DNA of 64,000 bases from Azolla caroliniana (taxonomy: Eukaryota; Polypodiophyta), in assembly GCA_043228905.1 (NCBI GenBank), contig JBHGNT010000006.1:13702001-13766000 (forward strand), read 5' to 3'. Shown piece by piece: positions 21,030 to 32,571 of the stretch; positions within the stretch are counted from its first letter, which is position 1; each line of letters starts with the position of its first letter. The translations under genes and the position numbers were made by a program. The notes beneath the pieces were generated by a model. It did not search any database. It had not been told where the DNA came from and saw only the letters and a list, made by a program, of their open reading frames with translations.

Positions 21030-21484
21030 TGTTACGGGCATGACCATATAATATCCCATGGTGAGAATTTACCATAGTATTCTATACACATGGATAAGTG
21101 TGAGGGTTAAACGAGTGTAAAGAAGGGGAGGATTACTTTTAATCCTCGGGGTTGAGACAACCCATTAGGCCAAGTGTGAACTTGCTTGGGGGCCTTGGGT
21201 ATCCCTATAAATAAGAGGCCTAGCTACGCTCATTTGATAATCTTTTGACTACATCGAGACTCTGTTCTTGTGGTGAGTCAACTCTTGTAGCAAGCGCGCC
21301 AGCATCAAGTACGACTCGACGCCATGGCGGTGGTATGGGACGTCGATCGAGGCTCGAGTTCGTCTCGATCTGTTCGCTCGGGGGTGGTCGGGTGGATCGG
21401 CACCCTTCTTTCTCCCTCTCCTTTCTATCTATCTATCTATATTCTCTCCTTATCTAATGCTTACATTAGTTCATGTCTCTAATA
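21030..21484 (+). repeat. Chromovirus 3' LTR
   Basis: 455 bp, starting TGTTACGGGCATGACC and ending TCTCTAATA. Colinear with the 5' LTR with about 39 substitutions (about 29 transitions) and one 2-bp indel by eye count. It is followed by the GTGGT duplication. Confidence 0.9.
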
Positions 21485-23430
21485 GTGGTTGACGACACCA
21501 TGAAGTCTAATGACATAAGAAAGTATGAGTTGTGGCTCTAGCTAGCTTTTAGAGATGGTGAAGTCTGGGATTTACAAGACCAGATTTTCACCATGTGGGA
21601 GAACAAAGAGGTCAAAGGTCAAAGGCAAAAAAAGTCTAAAGTGAATCTGCAACTTGAGTTAAAGCCAAATGAGGCAAAGAAGATTGACCTGACCATCGAG
21701 GAAGCCGCCGACGACATGAAGTTGTCTCTATGGAGAGCGATGCAAGGAATTAAAGAGCGGCAGCTTCTCGTGTCAGTCCTATCATGGGTCGTGGTGAAAG
21801 AGCTATCGCTTGAAGAAATGGTCATAGAATTCAGCAAGTATCATTTTTTGGTGTGACATGTGTTCCCCTTTTATTTTTGTTAAGTTCTAAAATTTGCTTT
21901 TGTTTCTTTAGTCACAAGGTTTACATGAAAATCCAAGAGGTGATGATGAAACAACTAGGTTGCTTATCCTCGGAACAAGTGACGGAGGACTATCCAACAA
22001 TGTCTTTGTACAAGGCTTTGATGGAATATTTCATTGCATTTAAGGATTGGGTATGTTTTTCATGCCTAATTGTCATTTTAGTACATTGTATAGTAACAAT
22101 ATTAAATAACTAATCTTTATATTGCTTGGTAAATGTCAAAACCATGTCATAGGAAAAAGCTTGAACCATGAGGTTAAAGACATTCACGACTTTCCAACAT
22201 CCTTTCTTGCACATCTGGAGAGGACCCAAAAAGAAAAGGACTGCCGCCTTATAAAGGTGTACGACGCTAACGATGACGGCATCTTAAAAAAATTTAGCTA
22301 CAAGAAAGATATCACCCGAGATCTGTACTACAACATTTATTACGGTGATGTAGCAAAGATGATCCTAAAGCTGCCGAAGAAAGAGTACACACTCTTGATT
22401 GCGAACATACCATATGGCTTTCGCATGGTAGGATCATCCATAGGACATACCGTATGGCTTTCGCATGAACCATTTCTATTAAAATGGTTAATGAAAATGG
22501 TCAAGGACTTTGCAGAATTGACCACAACATCCTTATGGCGGATCGTCATGTTTCATTCGATGGATCAAGGATATTTTGTGGCACAAACCTTGAGATCTTG
22601 ATGCCATGGTATCGACAACTTCGCTTGGTAAGATTTGTATTTGCATTGATCAAGTATTATTTAAAGGCCTTTCAACTGTTTATATACAGTTCTTATTATG
22701 GTTTTTGGTTTTTAACTTTACTTGGCAAGATTAAAACCAACGTGAACAGAGAGAGGACCGACGTTTTGGTTCATCAGTGCAATTGAATACATCATAGTTG
22801 GCTATTTCGATGAAATAGGAGCATTCGAATGAGATTGGGGGTTCTACTCTGCTAGTTTATCCAATACTGACTCGTAAGTTGAGACATGTCACTACAACAG
22901 AATGTGGTCTTGTCAATCCTTGCAATATTGATCATTATGGTATAGGATGCTCGAAACTTCTTATGAAGCTAAGTCATTTCTTTAATATGTAACAAGTACA
23001 ACATCAACATGTGTGTTGAAACTCTTTCGCAATTTTGTTGCCTTGAAGAAGGACGAGGAGCAAGTAAGTTTTATAAACATGAGGATCAAAGCATTGTGGG
23101 AATGCCCGGATCAAGATGAGGAGGTCAAGGCAAAAGCACATCACCAATACTGAACATTTTCAAAATGCTTCTCGTCAACTGATTCCTCCATTGGCTAGTG
23201 AACCTGGGGAGCTTATTGAGCTCGATGATGAACTTTTAGAGGACCCCACTATTGCCAGCCTATCTGGAGTGAATTCCAATGCACATGATTTGGATGAGAG
23301 TCCTAAAAACAACGATAAGGAGAATGATCATGATACCTTGATTTTGGTGTTAGAATATAAATACACATTTACACGTTACCAATGTTTTGATAATATTGGA
23401 CTGTTGTCAATTACACATTGTAATGTAGTA
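21485..23430 (+). pseudogene. ParB/methyltransferase-like gene, copy 1, 3' part
   Basis: Resumes exactly where the 5' part was cut. First comes a Lys/Glu-rich helical segment (21593-21850), a 61-bp intron (21851-21911, GT...AG), YMKIQEVMMKQLGCLSSEQV, then a second intron (22051-22152). A methyltransferase-like stretch follows at about 22153-22610: YYNIYYGDVAKMILKLP, EYTLLIANIPYGFRM and TTTSLWRIVMFHSMDQGYF. After another probable intron (about 22629-22727) come TFWFISAIEYIIVGYFDE and an acidic tail (23116-23340). GD...IPYGF is compared to the GD and D/N-PPY motifs of N6-adenine methyltransferases; the usual DPP is NIP here. The frames have stops. Confidence 0.45.
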
Positions 23431-24759
23431 CACTAATGTTGCTTAAGGTTGTGAATTCATGTTTAATGCATAGGATGGTTCTTCTTACCACCATTGAATA
23501 TTGCGTAAGTATTTAGATTTTGATCACCAAAGAGATTTAGACTGTTACACTGTTAGAATGTTAGATTATTAGATTATTAGATTGTTGAACTGTACAAAGT
23601 TTATCCAATAAAATTTAGCCGAAGGTAAATCACACACATAGACCAGAAGGTAAAGTTGATCTTGTGATGTTTACGAACCACAAGTTTTATTCAGGGACCT
23701 TAAACTGTATCATATGATCACCATGGATTACATCTTTTTTTTTTCCATAAAAAATATGCTCCATTGGTATTAAAATTAACAATGCCAAAGGCAATCTACA
23801 AATTGTACATAATAGTTTCCACTCCTTAAGTATATATCGTAAAAAAAGGGACCAAATAATGATGGCATTTGTTATGGCCTCTAAAAAACATCATGTTGCA
23901 GCCAACATTGGCTGAATGTGATTCCACATATACTAAAGCTCTTTAGTATACCCATATTCAACCTATAAACAAATTCCTGCGGTCCAAGTGAATACATATC
24001 TTGGTGGTATGGATTACATCTTCCAATTCAATATCACTTACTATAGATATCAATTTACATGCTTGCACCGAAAACTCATCACAATTTTGTAGTCTGGATA
24101 TCAAATGCTTATACCAAGTTGAACCATATGTTAAGATGTAACTACATTTTATATCTAGGTATCATCGAGAATTATCCTTTTTCAAAAAAGTATACCAAAT
24201 TAATAGAAAATGGCAGAAATTTAAGATGTCTCAAATACAGAAACCTTTGCTAGGTGGAATTATTAATCGCATTTGATTATCCACTCAGAAAATGTAAATC
24301 TCAACCAACTTCTCCAAATACAATCTCATTTGAGTTAATGTTCAATTTATGTTCATTTCGTTTTGAGTAACTCCAAGTTTATAAATAATCATTCTATAGC
24401 TAGCAAACATCTCTCTTAGCAGTTAATGCAAGTAAATATCAAAAACTTTAACTAGATTGAATAACATGTGATACTAGTGTATCTAGTTTTTGTACACTGC
24501 CTAAATTTACATCCTTGTAGAAGGAATCTAAAAGTGGAATGCGTGATCCTTCCACTTGTGATCGCAAACATATTGGTGGGATTATTTTTTAGTTTCATAT
24601 TCTACTTTCCCCTTAGAAGATAAATGTCTAGTTGAGGCTACATTAAAACCTGATAGAATTCTACCTAAAGTGGATAAGATCAGGATCATTGATCTACATC
24701 ATATTTTGGGGAGGATGTTCGACCAATTCCATTTTTTCAATATCCAGTTTGATTGGGAA
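23431..24759. other. AT-rich region, no gene seen
   Basis: No sustained open frame, RNA gene or repeat recognised over about 1.3 kb. Confidence 0.6.
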
Positions 24760-25510
24760 GGGAAATGATAAGGTTTACAGTGCCCCACACGCCAATGACA
24801 ACAAAGACATGGTTGAGTTATAATGTTGATCCTACTCGCATGACAACATTTTGGAAATGACCATCGGTCATGCAAATTCCAACGAAGATTATTTTATTTA
24901 GATGGTTGCTTGTTCATTATGTGGTTCTTATTAGAGTTTGGATGTATTGTAAGGATGTGGATAAGATGTGTGATTTCTATGGGTTAGAGATGGAGTTTTG
25001 TCATCATCTATTCTGGATATGTATGGCAACTAAATTGGTTTGGAAAAGGTTTTTGCATCTCTTGCATGTGGTATATGGCTCTAGAGTATATAAATGGGGG
25101 ATAGTGACATGGGCAAATATTAATGGTGAACTACAAGATTATGAAAAAGAAAAGATTAGCTTTGCATTGTATACAAGATGTCAATATGTTGAGGAAGTGT
25201 CACCATGTATGTCTATTAATTTAGTACAAAATGGGGTGGTTTGGGAAACAATTAGTTTAATAGTCTTATGGGTTTTGTGGACTAGTTGATGTCGAAGGAT
25301 ATTTCAAGAAATTCAATGGAATGTTGTGGATGTAGTCAAGGAGCTTTGGTTGACTTTGATACATACATTAAGAGGAGAATACGATGTTATCAAGGGTGAT
25401 TCGAATGTAGTCTTTCAAAAGCAAGAGGTTTTTAAGAAGAGATGGGAAAGGTTGAATGTCTTCTTTATGGTTAATGGTTGTAGACATTGGAGGTATTAGC
25501 CACCTCTCTA
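24760..25510 (+). pseudogene. LINE C-terminal zinc-binding region (zf-RVT type)
   Basis: The open frame 24870-25289 encodes IPTKIILFRWLLVHYVVLI, then CDFYGLEMEFCHHLFWICMATKLVW, the C..C-like/H...C pattern of the zinc-binding domain that follows RT in plant non-LTR retrotransposons. The second Cys of the first pair is Tyr here. The frame continues past a stop with RRIFQEIQWNVVDVVKELW to about 25500. No RT or endonuclease is attached, so it is a fragment, in a different sequence style from the LINE at 26650. Confidence 0.6.
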
Positions 25511-26645
25511 GGTATTTCCTCCATCGACATGAGGCATGTGGCCATTTACAAGGAGTTGATTAGGGAAAGGAAGTTCATGAGGAGATCATCGACAAAGGAC
25601 TACTAGAAAAACATGTTGTACTGTACTTGGCAATGCTTTGGGAGATCTGTATGTTTGTGGCATCCTAAGAGCAATTGGAAAAGGTAAAAATCCACGTTGA
25701 AGTTGTTAGGATATTTGAAAGTGTCCAGGTATCATGTAAAGCACTTTAGACATACCATAAACCATTGTTGGGGAAAAAAAACGTTAATGAATACAAAATA
25801 GTGATAATCTAATACAAAACTTTAACAAACCCAAATGTAAAGACATTTATCCTAAATATCTCCTCATTGACAACACATCTTTTGTGGTTTAGGTCTCGAA
25901 TGGTTCTGTCGTATTTACCCGACGGGAACATCATTTTCATCTTCATGGGCTTTCATGTTCCCTCATGATTCAGTTTGTTAATACAAGCTCTAATATTTGA
26001 TTCTTAAGATAAGATTTCTTGCTAATTATAAGCTTTTAGGAGCTCCCTTGTCAAATAATAGAATTCTATCTCTTAACATGATCCACCGCTTTTCCATTTA
26101 CACATGCACTAGTCAAGTACTTTATTGGACCATTACTCAAGTACATATCCAATGATTATGCCTGCGTAAATTCATTGCAAAAAGGAAGTTGGTAATGATG
26201 TCTATTGCAAGCCAACTAAATCAATCAAATCATCATCATGTATAGAGAGTATGGCACTCAACTCTAACCCGGATGAATGTATTGTTCACATGCATAATAT
26301 ATGTGAGCATTTGAGTTGATATAGGTGTATGATGATTAAGAAAGCAACCCCTAGATCATAAAATGATGTCTTGCAAGTTGAAGTTTAGTTCTCTTATTTT
26401 GAAGGAATCTATGGACGGGGGACTCCATGGATTCTATTCTATTCTTCAAGTAGTCATTGTCTCTCAAAGGTATGGGGATGCTAGGGATTCTTCTTTTCAT
26501 TGAGAAGGATTGCAAAGATCTCTAGGGTGATTGTGGGGAAATATATTACGAAACATACCATGGTGATGGAGAGAGATAAATTTCATATAATGAAAAGCAC
26601 GAAATTTAATATCCTGATAGCCAAGATGTATTTATTTCCCATCAA
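25511..26645. other. Unassigned region
   Basis: No convincing coding homology. Upstream LINE endonuclease sequence would be expected just before 26650, but I could not recognise it. Confidence 0.5.
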
Positions 26646-26680
26646 ATCAATACTTTAAGAGGCATGCGGGTGGGCATAAG

Positions 26681-28388
26681 ATGTGTAGTTTTACATGTAA
26701 TTCTTGGTTCGACGATGAATGTAAGATGTATCTCAAATGGTTTAAGTCCATAGAAGGGGAAAATGAAAAGATTGTTGCATGGCACCTATATAATAAAGTC
26801 GTGAGGAGAAAGAAAAGAAGATATTTCCAAATGCAAGACATGAAAAAGAAAAACTTGTTTAAGCTCAAACCAAAATTAGCATGGGGACGACTAGGGTAAG
26901 AAACAAGATGTGAAATGTCACTTTACAAATGAAGAGATGTTAGACTATGTACAAAGGCTATATATGCATGAAGGTGTGGCTCCTATGGTTGATAAAATTG
27001 AAACACCATGCACTACATGTATTGATATTGATGATGTCAATAAGGGAATAAAGAATATGGCGAGTGGGAAAGCAGCAGATGCAACCTATAGCTCAAGTGA
27101 GCTTTTAAAATGGACAATGCCACATACTCGTCAATGGATAATGACAACTATAGATCAAGCTATTAAATAAGGATTTCCAAATGATTGGCTTATGAATTGG
27201 ATTAAACCAATATTTAAAGCCGGAGATAGGAATCAAGTATCAAATTATTGTACAATAATGGTGAGCTCAACTATTGCTAAATTATATACCACTATTATGG
27301 AGCAAAAGAAAAGCACATGGGTTGAAAAGTACAAGCAAAAGAGCACTTGGGCAAGCAGGATTTAGACCAAAACACTAAATTGTGGATCATTTGGTCACAT
27401 TGAGAGTAATCATGGAAGCGAGTCGACTACAAGGAAAAGCACTTTATTGTTGTTTGTTGATTTCAAGAAAGCTTTTGATACCATACCACGAAGTGAGCTT
27501 TGGAATAGAATGGTAGGGATTGACATGTCATTAGAGTACCGAGTTGTTATTGCACGCCTATATGAACAAGTTAAATGCCAACTAAAAATGGCTAGTGGAT
27601 TCTCAAAGCAGTTTTTAAGTAACATGGGGTTCAAGCAATGATGTCCACTATCACCCACACTCTTTGGCTCGTGTATTGATAAATTAGAAGAAGTAGTAAA
27701 TAAGGTTGCAAGAGAAGAAGGATCGAATGCCCCCAAATTGATGCAACATGTTATCTTAGTGTTTCTATATGCAGATGATGTGGTACTCTTCTCATATGAT
27801 GTTGATAGTATGCAACATTTACTTGGGGTATTAGAAGAATTTTGCCATAGTAGTGGACTAGCAATGAATGTGGAGAAAACAAAAATTATGGTAGTACAAA
27901 CCATCCAACCTCATCATTACCCTATGCTCACATATAAAGGAGAACATCAATTTGTTCGAAACTTTCAATATCTTGGTATTGATGTACCCGCCACAAATAA
28001 ATGGAGTGCATGCTTTGATTCTAAGCTCCAAGCCGGTTGGAAATCGTATTACCTTTTGGAGAACCAATGCAACCAAAGTGATACTTGTGGATGGGAAGTG
28101 AAACTAATGTTGTTCAATGCCATGGTGACTCAAGTATTGCTTTATGGAGTAGAAGTATGCGGTGGCACCATCTCTCTTAATGCATGGAATGAGATTGAGA
28201 AAATTCAAAAGATGTTTTTAAGGAGGCAATTAGGAGTTAAATGCACTACCTCTTACCAGGTTATGCTCTTGGAAAGAGATGTCCGACCCATAGAACTATT
28301 GGCACTCCAAAGAGTATATAAATACATTACAAAATCCAAGAATATGTTGAATCATCAATTCACATCTTGCTTGGAATGTTGGATGTAA
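26681..28388 (+). pseudogene. LINE reverse transcriptase
   Basis: Begins with the pre-RT linker SWFDDECKMYLKWFK and RRKKRRYFQMQDM. RT blocks follow: DDVNKGIKNMASGKAADATY (27025-27085), IKPIFKAGDRNQVSNYCTI, LLFVDFKKAFDTIPR at about 27445-27490 (first catalytic Asp), SNMGFKQ-stop-CPLSPTLFG at 27620-27670, and FLYADDVVLFS at about 27770-27800 (catalytic YADD), then GLAMNVEKTKIMV. Stops at 26897, 27168, 27375 and 27639 break it. It would reverse-transcribe LINE RNA at a nicked target. The arrangement is that of an ordinary plant LINE RT. Confidence 0.85.
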
Positions 28389-28613
28389 GCTACAAAAGAA
28401 TCATAAAAGTAAGATTCTCTCATCCGATTAGGTTGTTGACATAAGGAAATGGTTTAGACGATGAGGTGTGGATAATCTTTTAGAGCTTTTGGGCAATGCT
28501 ATACAGTATGTAATGATTGAGGAAAGGTTGGTGGAATCATTAAGGATGAAGTGGGAAGATGCTAAGAGGACAAAGCTAGAATATTACATTGCAAATGTCA
28601 ACCCTAAATGTTA

Positions 28614-28621
28614 GTCTCAAT
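28614..28621. repeat. 8-bp target-site duplication, left (GTCTCAAT)
   Basis: Identical to 29203-29210; flanks the hAT-like element. Confidence 0.85.
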
Positions 28622-29202
28622 CATAGTTCCTAATATTCGCGTACGTCCAATTTACTGGACATACGCGAACGTTTGCAAACGTACGCGTATGATACGCGAT
28701 ATTCGTTTGGCTTTTTTTTTTTTGACTTTTTTTAGTTTTTTTAATTTTTGATATTCATAATATTTTGTGAATAGAAGTGACATCTGACACACATACACAC
28801 ACACTCTCTCTCTCTCTCTCACACGAGAACTGACAGATTTTCTCTCTCTACAAAATCTAGATATCTAATATACATATTACATACTCCCTCACACAGACAA
28901 AACCCATAGCTCCTCTCTCTCTCTCTCTCTCTCTAGAGTCTAGATATACACTCAATCACTGTCTCCTCACACATGCAAAACAGGGCTTCTCTCTCTAGAC
29001 CACACATGCTCTCTCTCTCTCTCTCTCTCTCTCCCCCTCGAACACACACACACTATGTACACCATATACACCATATGTATATATAATATATCTATGTACC
29101 GCGTATGGATTTCAATCATACTTGGAGCCTTTTCACGTATGAGTATGATACGAATATTGGCGTTTGAGTATGACACGAATGGGACGTATGGCTAGAACTA
29201 TG
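28622..29202. mobile_element. Non-autonomous hAT-like element (581 bp)
   Basis: Perfect 8-bp terminal inverted repeats (CATAGTTC ... GAACTATG) flanked by a perfect 8-bp duplication GTCTCAAT. Eight-bp duplications and a C-A-x-x-G terminus fit the hAT superfamily. Subterminal regions are full of short acgt/cgta palindromes. The middle holds (CT)n runs at about 28805-28820, 28910-28934 and 29009-29032. No transposase. Removing the element rejoins the LINE reading frame through ...SQYKARKPIDR (apart from an older stop), which confirms the insertion. Confidence 0.85.
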
Positions 29203-29670
29203 GTCTCAATATAAAGCAAGAAAGCCTATTGATCGTATCCAACCTTATCTCATTATCAATATAAGTAGTAATGCTCGTAGAGCCCTTACACTACTTCGCA
29301 CTCGATTTCACAAGTTAGGTATTGAAGTTGCATCATGGTATTAAAATGTAACGGACTTGAAGACATGCAAAGTATGCAATGAAGGCATGGTAAAAGATGA
29401 ATGTCACTTGCTCTTCACATGCTCGACATATAGTGCAATTCGTTCAAGATATGTTGACATACTAAGAGGGAGTGATAACTTAAGTGCCATACTTAAGACA
29501 CCACCGAGAAGGTTGAGCTCATATGTGTATGCTTTATTCACACATAGAGACTTTGTGATTCAATGTATGAATACCCCTCTTCTTAGGAAGGAGACACATA
29601 TGAAGAAGACATGTATACTCTGGTTCCATAGGTCAAATTTGGCCTCTTTATGGAAGATAAAATAAAAAAT
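29203..29670 (+). pseudogene. LINE C-terminal Cys/His region
   Basis: Continues the LINE: ARRALTLLRTRFHKLGIEV, then KTCKVCNEGMVKDECHLLFTC and YSAIRSRYVDIL at 29357-29470, a C-x2-C...H...C pattern typical of LINE C-termini. Ends by about 29670. Confidence 0.7.
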
Positions 29671-30011
29671 TCTAATTCTAAAAAATAATCAACTTCTATT
29701 ACAATGATCCTACTCCAACGTATGGCCAACGTAATCTCTTTGTGTGTTGTGTGCATGTGGGTGAGTGTGATTTTGACAAGGTATTTGGCCATCACTCGTC
29801 AACCATACCTTTTCATTATGTCCAAACATTTGCTCACACACAAATTGGGTTGTTGAACGTAAATGAATGAAGAGAGAAAATAAATAAGGATTAGTTAGAG
29901 GAATCATGATGTTGATATACTACAAAGGGGTTGTTGTTGGTAAGAAGAGCACGAAAGATAAGAAATGAAGTAAGAAGTCGTCGTTCAAGGGAGGGACTAT
30001 AGTATACTATA
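29671..30011. other. 3' flank of the ORP gene
   Basis: Contains the likely 3' untranslated region of the minus-strand ORP gene. No canonical AATAAA is clear on the minus strand just after the stop; no other feature seen. Confidence 0.4.
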
Positions 30012-31712
30012 CTATACTATGATTGGAGCTGGTGGCACTGCCTTGTTTGAGTGTTTCCATTGCCAATGCCCTTCTTCTTCTTCTACTTCCATGAAATGCT
30101 TGGGTGTCCAAAGAATCCCCTCTTTTTTCCTTTGCTTGGCCAATGCTCTTTGCCTTTCTTCAACCTCATGCTTCCCTTTCCTGGCCATTTCCCAATCCCT
30201 CCTTGTTATCCCGGCCATCACCACCCTCCATACGGCCAACGTCTCAGTCGGCTCCACATCATCCTATTGTTCATTCATTCACTCCAATTTCAAATCCATA
30301 CATAACATACACCAGTTACTATAAATTAAGAAAGACAATCATAAACATGCCGCACACCCTACCCTTTCCTAAATCCACACACACACATATATATATATGT
30401 ATAACCTTTGCCTTTCAGAAGGCTCTTGTATGCCATGCATACTTTTTGAAGTTAATCCATCCATACACACAGATATGCACAGATGAGAAGAAATTATTAA
30501 TCTACAGATGTTTTAAGCCAACAAGGCCTCACCGTTTCGTTCCTAAATGTAGGGGTCTTCATGTTGCTCATTGCAACCATAGAATCAAATAAAACCGACT
30601 CTTCTCCCGTCTTCATATTCTTTTGCATCACTATTCTGCAACAAACAAATGGCCACACAAGACACGACATTTTCCTACATGTAAGGCTCACCAAAAAAGA
30701 AGATGTAAAATCATTACCCAATGCATTAGGCATTCACCCCATACAATACATGTTCTATGTTAGAAAGAAAAAGAAGAAGCACCAGTCTACACTTTCTACT
30801 CTAATAGTTAGATTATATGCTATATAACCTTGTTTACAAAACAGGCATAGAAAGTTCATTATCAACCATAGTGGGGTTAATGCAACATACCTCGCCCTTG
30901 AGCTCTAGGTGAATAAACACATTGCAATCATATCTAATGATACTACCAGTGCCATAACATTGCGTCATACATAGTAAAAACTTCACCTGTTCCAGGCACC
31001 ACTGATTTCACACATCACCACGTTGGTATTCATATCCTTCACTTGACCAATGACTTGGCCCCCACTTCCTTTCAGCCCAAAACAGCCTTTCCTTTTGAAG
31101 GCTATTGTGGCTTCAAGTCCAGAAGCAACACACTTAATGGTGGATGTGCTTACATGCTCGCATCCTGGTGCAGGGAAGAATCGAACTAAAACATTTGGGA
31201 ATGTATATGTATAAACCTCATTATGCTTGTCGAGCCATAGAGTACTTGCACCACGAATCTCAGCCTCCATTTTGTTCCCTGGCACCAAACCATAAAAAGA
31301 AAACAAACATGTGCTAAGTCATTTTCTTACATGTAATAGAGAAAGTATAATTAGGAACCAAATGTGTAAATGTGTGGCAGTACTGAAATATATTGGTCAA
31401 AAGGGTTTCCGTCTAAAAGCTACGGGATGTTAAGCTGCATTCATATCCAAATTTTTGTGAGCATTAGCAGAGTGATGAACAGTTAAATGGCAGGCTTTCT
31501 GTAATGAATATTATGAGAATAGTGAAGCTATAGCATCTATTATTTGATGTTATGGCCATAGATTCCCATGGTTTACCATAAAAATGTGGATGAACTCGTC
31601 TGGTCCACTGTAGCCGGATTGCATTCTCATTACTTGTTGCATAGAGAGCCGTCACTGGAGGATGATGAGACACCTATACACACATGCATGCACGCGCACA
31701 CGCACACATTTT

Positions 31713-31749
<37 letters not shown>

Positions 31750-32253
31750 TATCGAACACCTATTTCAATAAACAAAGACACCTAACCTTGAATACATCCT
31801 ACAGAAGGAACGACCCAGAATGAAATCGAAAAAACTATTCTCCTAATCTGAACATGAATTCCCTTCATTCAATGTGAGGTAAAGAAAGGAAAATAAAGTG
31901 ATGAATTGAGAAGACCTGCTCGAGCAAGATATTGAGGTGTCCAAAGGAGACGTGGTGAGTTTCACCAAGGGTGGGGTTGAGCGGAGAGAGGCCGAATGGG
32001 CTCAATCTAAGTGTGGAGAGGGTCCACGCGACAACCCTAAGGAAACGTTGGAGAGGTGTGGATGCTCGCGAACACGCCCCTAGCAAATCTTCGCCACAAC
32101 AATACACACTCTCTCCATAGCATTGCAAGTAAGACTTGGGCAAGTTGAATTGCACAGGAACCTATACATAAATATATATATATATGTATCGTATGGGTAA
32201 ACATGAGCAAGTAGTTGTGAATGGAAAATAAATAAAGAGCCAACCAAAGGTTG

Positions 32254-32292
<39 letters not shown>

Positions 32293-32512
32293 ATACATAT
32301 AATATATATATCTTGGTAAATGTACTTACTTGGAACCTTGTAATGTCGGAACCAGGCATGATGCTTCTGACAAGCTCCAGTATCTTAGCGACCGGATTTT
32401 TGGGCTTCTCCCCATCTTCTGCAGCAGCAGCAGCAGAAGAAGAAGCAGGGGCTGCGGAATGCGGGAAAGGAGGCGTGAAGACCAGGTGGTCGCGTACCAA
32501 CATCCCCATCAT
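30012..32512 (-). CDS. Oxysterol-binding protein-related protein (ORP3 type), six exons
   Basis: Minus-strand spliced gene, exons 32512-32330, 32161-31916, 31673-31577, 31278-30987, 30635-30533 and 30263-30012. All junctions are GT-AG and phases join exactly to 1173 bases (390 residues plus stop). The product is a short ORP without a PH domain: Ala-rich N-terminus, IMPGSDITRFQ, QFNLPKSYLQCYGES, NPTLGETHHV, and the ORP fingerprint EQVSHHPP formed across the exon 2/3 junction. Then come KMEAEIRGASTLWLD, YTFPNVLVRFFPAPG, MCEISGAWNR, the NMKTGEE segment and the C-terminal DWEMARKGKHEVEERQR ... WTPKHF. ORPs carry sterols and phosphoinositides between membranes at ER contacts. The size matches the short plant ORP3 group. 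It appears intact, and start ATG 32512 lies directly below a (GA)n tract. Confidence 0.9.
31716..31748. repeat. (TA)n microsatellite in an ORP intron/exon 3 flank
   Basis: Uninterrupted TA dinucleotides just upstream (gene sense) of exon 3, in intron 2. Confidence 0.9.
32256..32291. repeat. (CT)n microsatellite in ORP intron 1
   Basis: About 18 CT units between exon 1 and exon 2. Confidence 0.9.

Positions 32513-32515
<3 letters not shown>

Positions 32516-32568
<53 letters not shown>
32516..32568. repeat. (CT)n/(GA)n tract immediately 5' of the ORP start codon
   Basis: About 26 uninterrupted dinucleotides, GA on the mRNA-sense strand, ending three bases before ATG 32512. It is therefore 5' UTR or promoter-proximal; GAGA tracts in plants are binding sites for BBR/BPC factors. 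Confidence 0.9.

Positions 32569-32571
<3 letters not shown>

Larger units (their letters stand above)
14990..21484 (+). mobile_element. Complete Ty3/Gypsy chromovirus
   Basis: 6495 bp with both LTRs (14990-15446 and 21030-21484), primer site, a 1.7-kb leader, gag, protease, RT, RNase H, integrase with a C-terminal chromodomain, polypurine tract, and a perfect 5-bp target-site duplication. RT before integrase marks Gypsy; the chromodomain places it in the chromovirus branch. The LTRs differ at about 39 of 455 sites by eye count. Gag, protease and the chromodomain frame are damaged, so it is not autonomous. Confidence 0.92.
26646..29670 (+). mobile_element. LINE (non-LTR retrotransposon) remnant
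   Basis: A linker (26681-26899), RT (26910-28388) and a C-terminal Cys/His region (29357-29560) on the plus strand. The last part is separated by a 581-bp hAT-like insertion. No endonuclease, ORF1 or poly(A) tail is evident. Several stops interrupt the RT. Confidence 0.8.

Noticed and set aside
14990-21484. Recent, active retrotransposon
   Set aside because: Although structurally complete, the LTRs differ by about 8-9% and gag, protease and chromodomain frames are broken.
30104-30592. Plus-strand 162-residue ORF
   Set aside because: Antisense shadow of the ORP exons 5-6 region.
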